From MGBC114844 sp910585855 (GTDB taxonomy: Bacteria; Bacillota; Clostridia; Lachnospirales; Lachnospiraceae): DNA of 27,281 nt. The stretch covers positions 1 through 27,281 of the forward strand of contig CBFFYP010000062.1 of the NCBI GenBank assembly GCA_965646165.1. Reading direction: 5' to 3'. Shown in pieces: positions 21,648 to 27,281 of the stretch. The notes beneath the pieces were generated by a model. That model was not told the DNA's origin. It did no database searches and saw only the letters and a program-made list of their open reading frames with translations. Position 1 is the stretch's first letter; each line of letters opens with the position of its first letter. The position numbers and the translations under genes are program-made.

Positions 21648-22796
21648 TTACTCGATTCTTGAATATTTTTTAGCCTGTTCTTCAATTAAATCCAAATCAT
21701 CAAAATAGTTAATTTTCATTGCTGCTCTTACCTGTGCTAAAGTCTTTGCTGCCCGCTTTTGCGCTGTCTGACTTCCTTCCTGCAAAATCCGAAATACTGC
21801 TGGAATATCCTGTTCATACTCTTTTCTGCGCTGCCGAATCGGTTCTAATTCTTCCTGCATTACTGCATATAAAAATTTCTTTACTTTAATATCCCCAAGA
21901 CCGCCTCTTGTATAATGTGTCTTTAATTCATCCAAATCCTGATATTCCGGCAAATACTTTGCAAAATGCTCTTTTCGGCAAAATGCATCCAAATAGGTAA
22001 ATACCGTATTTCCCTCTAAATGTCCCGGATCGGTAATTTTAATATGAGTCGGATCAGTAAACATACTCATAATTTTCGTTTTCAGTTCCTCTGCCGTATC
22101 CGAAAGATAAATACAATTTCCCAATGATTTACTCATCTTTGCTTTTCCGTCAATTCCGGGCAGACGCATACAAGCTTGATTCTCAGGAAGCAGACTGTCT
22201 GGCTCTACTAAAGTCGGTGCATAAATCGAATTAAAACGTCTTACAATTTCCTTTGTTTGTTCAATCATAGGAAGCTGATCTTCACCGACTGGTACAGTAG
22301 TTGCCTGAAATGCCGTAATATCGGAAGCCTGACTGATCGGATAAGTAAAAAATCCAACCGGAATACTGGTTTCAAAATTCCGCATCTGAATTTCTGCTTT
22401 TACGGTAGGATTTCTCTGCAGACGAGATACCGTAACCAAATTCATATAATAAAATGTCAGCTCTGTTAATTCTGGCACCATGGACTGAATAAATAAAGTT
22501 GTCTTTTTCGGATCTAAACCACAAGACAAATAATCTAGTGCAACTTCAATAATATTTTGCCGTACTTTCTCTGGATTATCTGCATTGTCTGTTAAAGCCT
22601 GTGCATCGGCAATCATAATAAAAATCTTGTCATATTCTCCTGAGTTCTGCAATTCTACACGACGTTTTAAAGACCCTACATAATGTCCAATATGCAGCTT
22701 TCCAGTTGGACGATCCCCGGTTAATATTACTTTTTCTGTAGGAATTACCTTTCTTATCTCTTCTGAACCTTCTGTATCTATATTTTTTTCTTCCAT
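21648..22796 (-). CDS. trpS: Tryptophanyl-tRNA synthetase
   Basis: A 382-residue class I synthetase that charges tRNA-Trp. HIGH-type motif GKLHIGHYVGSLKRR is near residue 33, the tryptophan-site PVGEDQLPMIEQTKEI lies in the middle, and KAKMSKSLGN is the KMSKS loop. The N-terminus has an extra acidic stretch before VILTGDRPTGKLH, making it somewhat longer than typical bacterial TrpRS (about 330). The start at 22796 has GGAGGCAGG upstream; an in-frame ATG at 22847 lacks one. It is preceded by a leader of about 300 nt with its own terminator, so transcription attenuation is likely. Confidence 0.95.
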   Translation of the reverse strand: MEEKNIDTEGSEEIRKVIPTEKVILTGDRPTGKLHIGHYVGSLKRRVELQNSGEYDKIFIMIADAQALTDNADNPEKVRQNIIEVALDYLSCGLDPKKTTLFIQSMVPELTELTFYYMNLVTVSRLQRNPTVKAEIQMRNFETSIPVGFFTYPISQASDITAFQATTVPVGEDQLPMIEQTKEIVRRFNSIYAPTLVEPDSLLPENQACMRLPGIDGKAKMSKSLGNCIYLSDTAEELKTKIMSMFTDPTHIKITDPGHLEGNTVFTYLDAFCRKEHFAKYLPEYQDLDELKTHYTRGGLGDIKVKKFLYAVMQEELEPIRQRRKEYEQDIPAVFRILQEGSQTAQKRAAKTLAQVRAAMKINYFDDLDLIEEQAKKYSRIE

Positions 22797-22900
22797 TTTC
22801 CTGCCTCCATCTATTCTCTTTTTATCCTTATTTTCAACTTCATTCATTTTATTTTTTCAGCATTACCCTATAAAACAATTAAATTTATACCCATATGCAT

Positions 22901-22932
22901 AAAAAAAGCTCTTTTCCTTAAATGGTAAGAGC
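22901..22932 (-). terminator. Intrinsic terminator in the trpS leader
   Basis: On the minus strand GCTCTT-A-CC, a six-base loop, then GG-AA-AAGAGC followed by seven T residues, about 105 nt before the trpS start and 170 nt after its promoter. A terminator between a promoter and its gene implies attenuation. Confidence 0.75.
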
Positions 22933-22965
22933 CCTGACCTTCCATACTGCTTCTATTTTCCACAT
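22918..22965 (-). CDS. Candidate Trp-containing leader peptide (15 codons)
   Basis: ATG at 22965 reads MWKIEAVWKVRALTI and stops inside the loop of the leader terminator. Two of fifteen codons are TGG (Trp), unusual for a random ORF just before a trpS terminator. Against it: no Shine-Dalgarno sequence is visible, and a ribosome reaching this stop would disrupt the terminator, the reverse of classic attenuation. Confidence 0.3.
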   Translation of the reverse strand: MWKIEAVWKVRALTI

Positions 22966-23110
22966 ATCATTTTATGCGTTTTAAATAATGGTTCTATCCC
23001 ATTGAACATCATTTCCGAAATTTTTCTTAAATATATTTTGTCCAATTTATTAAATCTAATACTTTTTCCAAAATAGATTCCAATTAAACTGCACAAAAAT
23101 ATTCGCTTTT

Positions 23111-23139
23111 ATTATAACTTTCCTAAAAAAAATTGTCAA
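23111..23139 (-). promoter_or_regulatory. Consensus promoter of trpS
   Basis: Perfect TTGACA (23134-23139) and perfect TATAAT (23111-23116) with a 17-bp spacer on the minus strand. Transcription should start near 23104, giving a 5' leader of about 308 nt before the trpS ATG. Confidence 0.85.
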
Positions 23140-23173
23140 CTTTAATTTTCGCATATCTTCAATTAGGCAATTC

Positions 23174-23616
23174 GCTTTCACCGGACGCAAGAGGCGATTG
23201 GATCACGGTAAAAACTACACTTTATTACAGAACAAGTTTTCAGCAAAGTTTAAATACCATTCTTTTTCTGTTTCGGAGTCGAGAAACAGCCAGATTGGAA
23301 AACCGTGGGCAGCCTGCAGTGACTTTGGAAAAAAGCTAGAAGTTCTTGGACTTCTGCTCAAAAACCTAAGATTTTTTTCACATCCTGCTTTCATGCAGGG
23401 TGTGAAAAAAAGGGGTGTGTTTAGCCCGTACATTAGGAAAGAGGCTGCCTTGTGGTTGAGAAAATCCTTCCTTACACCAGTTTTGTTTTGGCTGCAATGA
23501 GGGCGAATTACACCCCGGTCTGTCTGGTTGGAGAAAGGAAAAGGCAGAAGTCTTAGAACTTCTTGCTTTTTGGAAACGGAACAGCAGGATGCCCACGGTT
23601 TTCCAATCTAGTGTCC
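23174..23616 (-). repeat. Family 1 composite (copy H) with a deleted D-type partner
   Basis: 23174-23210 is a stub of a D-type copy (TTTCACCGGACGC...AGAGGCG-like). 23211-23280 is the linker also seen between copies D and E. 23281-23616 is a complete E-type copy. The copy-specific 18-mer at 23296-23313 pairs with 23588-23605 (one position differs). The core helix is GGGGTG (23412-23417) with CACCCC (23511-23516), a third compensated version. The inner helix is GCCC/GGGC. The side hairpin has TTCACA/TGTGAA arms. The head ends about 20 bp after the WG-protein stop. Confidence 0.87.
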
Positions 23617-23635
23617 TCTCTTCTCCGAAACCCCT

Positions 23636-25687
23636 CTATTCTATCCATGATACTTCCTGATACCTCTGCTGAGCCTTCTCATACTCTTCCTGTGTCACAG
23701 CTTCCTCATTAATAAGATATTTCGTTTCAGATGCATGTTGCTCATAAAAAGAATATCGCAATTCTAAAGTCTTATTTTTATTCTGATATACTTCCATTCT
23801 ATGCACATATCCTCCAAAACCACCCCAAGTTCCAGCCGTTCCAAGCAAAAGTTCTCCCGTTTCTATATCACGCCAAACACGTACGCTATCTCCTCTTGCA
23901 GACCCGCCACATTCATACCCAGATAACAATTCCTCTCCTTTTCCATCTCTATCCGTATAAAACCCACTTACAGAAGATGGAAAATTTTTAATATAAGGCT
24001 CCATATAATAATATAAAATCGGCTGTCCCGAATGATCGATATCATACAATTTATATTCTTTTCGTGAATAATTCCACTCCTCCCATTCCACTAACTCTTT
24101 CGGATTGAAACTCATTTTTTTATTAATCAAACTCCTTTTTAAAATCAGTTGATAATATTCTTTTTTCTTAGGCGTAATCTCATTTTGCAAAAGCAAGGAA
24201 AGATAATCCAATTCATCACTTTCCTTTGTTTTTATAATTTGTACTTCATCACTACTATACCTTGTCATTAAAAAAACATTTGACTGACTAGGAAATGTTT
24301 CAGCACGATCCCAAATCACAGGTACAATTTCTTTTCCGTTTCGATCCAAAAATCCATACCGATTCATCTTGGTTACTTTATAGTATGCTCCGCAGCTTTT
24401 CAAATCATCGCAAGCAGCAGAAAATAATACCTCTCCATTTCGATTAACCACCTGATAATCCGCACAGGTCTGACTTGGTGGAATGATTGCCTGATCTCCT
24501 GTAAATGAATCAATTTCATCATAACAAATCGGCATCTGTAAAGAAAAATCTGTTCCGTCCAAACCGCCCCACTGATCCTCTAATTTCACCAAAAATAAAT
24601 TCGCTCCGTTCATATATTGTATGTTCTGATAAAGAAATGGAATCTGTAAAGAAAAATCCGTTCCGTTCAAACCGCCCCACTGATTTTCTAATTTTACCAA
24701 AAATAAATTGGCTTTTTTTGTATATCGTATGTTCTGATAAAGAAATGGAATCTGTAAAGAAAAATCCGTTCCATCCAAACCGCCCCACTGATTTTCTAAT
24801 TCCGCTAAAAATATATCAGCTTCTTTTATATATCGTATATCCTGATAAAGAAAAGGAATTTGCTCTTTTCCGTCAAAATCTAAAACGCCATACTGCTCTC
24901 CTCTTTTCGCAATCACCAATTTCTTTTCTGGTATCAAATCAAACCAATCTGCGTTCCATTCCATCTGAACTGTTCCATTTGAATCCATAATATGATTATT
25001 TCCATTTTGTTCAAAACAAAGATATTCTCCTTCTGTCTGAGGGGTTTGATCGGACAGTTGAATCAGCTTTTTACCTGTTCGATTAAAACAATCATACTGA
25101 TTCTTTTCTTTCTCTGCAAAAATATAATATGTATTCCATTTCACATGCTGATACTCAGCAGGCACTACTTCTTGTCCATCTGTATTAACTACTCCAACCC
25201 AACCGTTCTTTGTCACTTTTGCTAATCCATCATGAAAATAACCTGCATCATCATAAAAAGGCTCAACCACTGTTTCTCCAGTTGAATCCAGATAACCATA
25301 TTTTCCATCTACACTATAAAAAGCAAGACCTTCCTGAAAAGAACTTACACTGTCACAGTCCAAATAAAAAACTGCCTCTCCCTCATTATTCATAAATCCA
25401 TACTGATCCCCTGTTACAAAATAAGCCAATCCCTCCATAAAAGGTGCAGTATAATCATAAACCAACGGAATAATTTCTTTCCCATTGGTATCTAAATATC
25501 CATACTTTCCATCTTTTGAAACACACGCCAGCCCCTCCGAAAACGGATATGCCAAATCATAAGGAAAACCAGCGGTCAAAGCCGTTCCATCTTCTTTTAT
25601 AAATCCATAAGATATTCCATTATAAATACAATAAATTCCCTCTGCATCAATCACAAAAGAATCAAAGTTACTAACACTGATATACAA
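23636..25687 (-). CDS. WG-repeat (KWG) protein
   Basis: 683 residues. Residues 1 to about 480 consist of WG/KWG repeats with the pattern GKYGYLDxxGKEIIPxxYDxxxxFxEGLA, predicted to form beta-rich propeller-like units. In the middle (about residues 277-384) are three nearly identical 36-residue units ending ENQWGG[LN]xGTDFSLQ. The C-terminal 200 residues are a separate region (calcium-like DRDGKGEELL, then VWRDIETGELLLGTAGTWGG), of unknown fold. No signal peptide is visible. The start is TTG at 25687, with AGGTGAG lying across the aldo/keto reductase stop 11 bases earlier; no in-frame ATG precedes it. The function is unknown; WG proteins probably bind protein or ligand. Confidence 0.85.
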   Translation of the reverse strand: MYISVSNFDSFVIDAEGIYCIYNGISYGFIKEDGTALTAGFPYDLAYPFSEGLACVSKDGKYGYLDTNGKEIIPLVYDYTAPFMEGLAYFVTGDQYGFMNNEGEAVFYLDCDSVSSFQEGLAFYSVDGKYGYLDSTGETVVEPFYDDAGYFHDGLAKVTKNGWVGVVNTDGQEVVPAEYQHVKWNTYYIFAEKEKNQYDCFNRTGKKLIQLSDQTPQTEGEYLCFEQNGNNHIMDSNGTVQMEWNADWFDLIPEKKLVIAKRGEQYGVLDFDGKEQIPFLYQDIRYIKEADIFLAELENQWGGLDGTDFSLQIPFLYQNIRYTKKANLFLVKLENQWGGLNGTDFSLQIPFLYQNIQYMNGANLFLVKLEDQWGGLDGTDFSLQMPICYDEIDSFTGDQAIIPPSQTCADYQVVNRNGEVLFSAACDDLKSCGAYYKVTKMNRYGFLDRNGKEIVPVIWDRAETFPSQSNVFLMTRYSSDEVQIIKTKESDELDYLSLLLQNEITPKKKEYYQLILKRSLINKKMSFNPKELVEWEEWNYSRKEYKLYDIDHSGQPILYYYMEPYIKNFPSSVSGFYTDRDGKGEELLSGYECGGSARGDSVRVWRDIETGELLLGTAGTWGGFGGYVHRMEVYQNKNKTLELRYSFYEQHASETKYLINEEAVTQEEYEKAQQRYQEVSWIE
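24536..24859 (-). repeat. Three tandem 108-bp units inside the WG gene
   Basis: CTGTAAAGAAAAATC followed by a GTTCC-TCCAAACCGCCCCACTGAT-type stretch recurs at 24536, 24644 and 24752, i.e. with an exact 108-bp period (36 codons). The units are far more alike in DNA than other WG repeats of the gene, so the expansion is recent. Confidence 0.88.
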
Positions 25688-25699
25688 TTTCCCATTTTC

Positions 25700-26734
25700 T
25701 CACCTATTTTCTACACATACCTTTCCTGCTAACACTTGTTTATAATCCTCATAATTACGCAAAAGCAGTGCCGGTGTATCTAACCCATAAGGGCAGCGGC
25801 TCTTACACTGATTACAGTGCAGGCAATTCTCAATCTTTTTCATTTTTTCCTGCACTTCTTTTGTAAGCTGCAAAGCAGACGGTGAACGTCGAAGCAGCAG
25901 CGACATTCTGGCACAATTATTAATCTCTATCCCAGCCGGACAAGGCATACAATACCCACACCCTCTGCAAAACTCCCCACTTAGTTCTTTTCTGTCTGCC
26001 TCAATTATCTGCCGAATCTCTTCCGTCATCTTAGGAGGATTTTCAATATAAGAAATAATCTCCTCTAATTCCTTTTCCCTTTGTATTCCCCAAATTGGCA
26101 GTACATGATCAAACTGCGCTTCAAAAACATATGCTGCTTTCGTATTTGTAATCAACCCTCCAGATAACGCTTTCATTGCAATCAATCCCATTCCTGCCTC
26201 TTTGCAGTCCTTTACCAAAGCAATATCCTGTTCACTGGCAAGATAGCAAAAAGGAAACTGCAGCGTTTCATATAACCCAGAGGCAACCGCTTCCTTTGCT
26301 ACAGAAAGTCGATGATTTGTAATACCGATATGACGCACCTTTCCCTGCGCTTTCGCTTCTAACATCGCTTCATACAATCCTGTCCCATCCTCTGGCTTCG
26401 GACAAAAAGCCGGATTATGAAACTGATAGAGATCCACATAATCCGTTCTTAAATTTCGAAGAGAAATATTTAACTGCTCCCAAAATTCTTCCACTGTCCC
26501 CGCTGCCGTTTTCGTAGCAATATAAACCTTTTCACGCATCCCCAAAAAAGCCTCTCCCAATTTCTCTTCACTGTCCGTATAAAACCGTGCCGTATCAAAA
26601 AAAGTGATTCTTGCTTCATAAGCCCTTCGTAACAGTTTTACCGCATCTGCTACCGAAATCCTCTGAATCGGAAGTGCACCAAATCCATTTTTATTTACCG
26701 TAATTCCTGTCTTTCCAAGCGTTACATAATCCAT
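25700..26734 (-). CDS. Aldo/keto reductase with two C-terminal [4Fe-4S] motifs
   Basis: 344 residues. The barrel carries the catalytic tetrad: Asp and Tyr in FFDTARFYTDSEEKLG, Lys in IATKTAAG and His in DLYQFHNP. The C-terminus has two regular ferredoxin-type clusters, CRGCGYCMPCPAG and CLHCNQCKSRCPYG. This architecture is common in Clostridia; the physiological substrate is unknown. GGGAGG precedes the ATG at 26734. The stop lies 12 bp before the TTG of the WG gene and its last bases supply that gene's ribosome-binding site, so the two are co-translated. Upstream, 26735-26855 shows no confident promoter. Confidence 0.92.
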   Translation of the reverse strand: MDYVTLGKTGITVNKNGFGALPIQRISVADAVKLLRRAYEARITFFDTARFYTDSEEKLGEAFLGMREKVYIATKTAAGTVEEFWEQLNISLRNLRTDYVDLYQFHNPAFCPKPEDGTGLYEAMLEAKAQGKVRHIGITNHRLSVAKEAVASGLYETLQFPFCYLASEQDIALVKDCKEAGMGLIAMKALSGGLITNTKAAYVFEAQFDHVLPIWGIQREKELEEIISYIENPPKMTEEIRQIIEADRKELSGEFCRGCGYCMPCPAGIEINNCARMSLLLRRSPSALQLTKEVQEKMKKIENCLHCNQCKSRCPYGLDTPALLLRNYEDYKQVLAGKVCVENR

Positions 26735-26855
26735 CTTTCTTCCTCCCTTTTTCTAATTTACTATTTTATATCTTAAAAATTTGCAATTCTTATCCTATAT
26801 ACTTAGAATAGCATATCTTTTACTATCTGTACAGAAGTTTTATTTTTTCCTAAAA

Positions 26856-26910
26856 GGACGCTAAACTACAGCACCTAAGTGCCGACGGGAAATGATGACC
26901 CTGCGCAGAC
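26856..26910 (-). repeat. Family 2 repeat, short form (copy 2e)
   Basis: On the minus strand GTCTGCGCAGGGTCATCATTTCCCG, then CGGCACTTAGGTGCTGTA and TTTAGCGTCC. It has the left half of family 2 and the GCGTC end, without the AGGAAATGCTAAGC block. GTCTGCGC here would pair with the GCGCAGAC end of copy 2c. Confidence 0.65.
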
Positions 26911-27004
26911 AAAATAAAATTACCTTTTACAGAACAATATAAAAATATATTTATAAATAAAATCCTTTCTGTTGCATAGGCGGTGGGAGAAGCCTTATAA
27001 ATTC

Positions 27005-27033
27005 TTGCAAAAAACATTCTCCCATGCTATAAT
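27005..27033 (+). promoter_or_regulatory. Sigma-70 promoter of structured-RNA copy 2
   Basis: The same TTGCAA, 17-bp spacer and TGC-TATAAT as in copy 1. The distance to the GTGAATG motif is 93 bp here against 21 bp in copy 1. Confidence 0.7.
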
Positions 27034-27126
27034 CTATATAGAGAGAAAACCGTTGGGAACCGTTGTTCGGAAGGCACTCTTTGTACTTTGAAAAGTGAAG
27101 ATAAGAGGTTTTTCACACCAACCGTT

Positions 27127-27281
27127 GTGAATGTAAAATCGGAAACGTATAAAAACCAACTGCATGGCATGGGAAGTTTGAGTACCGGATGCAGTTACAG
27201 CAGAGTATATCTTTGTTGCAAAGGGTGCTGTCAACCACCCTATGATGTAACGCCACTTTAAGTAGGAATACTTATCGGGGA
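27127..27281 (+). ncRNA. Highly structured RNA scaffold, possible IscB omega RNA (HEARO)
   Basis: Starts at GTGAATGTAAAATC. Helices visible by eye: AACTGCAT (27158-27165) with ATGCAGTT (27189-27196); GTTAC (27194-27198) with GTAAC (27247-27251); CAGCA (27198-27202) with TGCTG (27226-27230); CTTTG (27211-27215) with CAAAG (27219-27223); AGGGTG (27222-27227) with CACCCT (27236-27241), which competes with or knots into the previous one; TAAGTA (27259-27264) with TACTTA (27269-27274), closing a GGAA tetraloop. Nested and overlapping helices like these are not chance. HEARO is my best family guess, from the GTGA boundary, size and general look. The 3' end is beyond the window. Confidence 0.5.

Larger units (their letters stand above)
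26950..27281 (+). mobile_element. IscB/HEARO-like element, left part (copy 2, runs off the window)
   Basis: Homologous to 9219-9418. Relative to copy 1 it has lost one arm of the palindrome, a deletion between two AGGCGG direct repeats, and has gained about 72 bp between promoter and RNA body. The element continues beyond the window end, where an iscB-type ORF on the plus strand would be expected if the assignment is right. Confidence 0.45.

Noticed and set aside
22860..23110. T-box riboswitch upstream of trpS
   Set aside because: The leader length and terminator fit, but the conserved T-box sequence and a clear specifier stem are not visible, so I list only the promoter and terminator.
27034..27234. 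66-codon minus-strand ORF antisense to the structured RNA
   Set aside because: It is the antisense of conserved RNA helices, and the related copy at 9347-9418 does not preserve it.
1..27281. CRISPR array
   Set aside because: The repeats are hundreds of bases long, kilobases apart and in both orientations. There are no short direct repeats with regular spacers and no cas genes.

Overview
The window looks like a chromosomal segment of a low-G+C anaerobic Clostridia bacterium, probably a gut Lachnospirales relative. This is an inference from AT-rich codon use, a giant BspA-type leucine-rich-repeat protein, a WG-repeat protein, two aldo/keto reductases with C-terminal Fe-S clusters, a PyrK/PyrD type 1B pair and TTG/GTG starts. 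Every protein-coding gene I accept is on the minus strand, so the window is read from high to low coordinates. The only plus-strand transcription units suggested are two copies of a promoter plus structured-RNA element.

Layout in transcription order (right to left): an IscB/HEARO-like structured RNA with its own promoter, cut by the window end (26950-27281); an Fe-S aldo/keto reductase coupled to a WG-repeat protein (26734-23636); trpS and a histidine phosphatase behind a long leader with a consensus promoter and an intrinsic terminator (23139-20983); the pyrimidine genes pyrF-pyrK-pyrD followed without a break by rhaD and then fucO (20228-15253); a SUKH-like protein (15198-14419); a zinc operon zur-znuA-znuC-znuB behind a palindromic Fur-family operator (13285-10121); a second, truncated copy of the structured-RNA element (9219-9418); a dihydrouridine synthase coupled to the 1370-residue LRR protein (8763-3694); a second Fe-S aldo/keto reductase; two small coupled genes; nfi (endonuclease V) and tatD (3570-396).

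The gene clusters are separated by two families of repeats, visibly richer in G+C than the genes. Family 1 (about 340 bp, eight complete or partial copies) is a long imperfect inverted repeat enclosing a branched core. Family 2 (about 105-135 bp where intact, five copies) is smaller. In both, paired segments differ from copy to copy but stay complementary within each copy. In family 1 this holds for an 18-bp terminal arm, a 6-bp long-range helix in the core, the helix inside it and a separate hairpin, while loops and arm-specific motifs stay constant. This is the pattern of a selected RNA (or single-stranded DNA) structure and is the strongest candidate here for an undescribed system. Most copies sit within about 20 bp of a minus-strand stop codon, so several would be transcribed as 3' UTRs.

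No tRNA, rRNA, intact transposase or CRISPR array is visible. Family names are from recognised motifs; no database search was possible.
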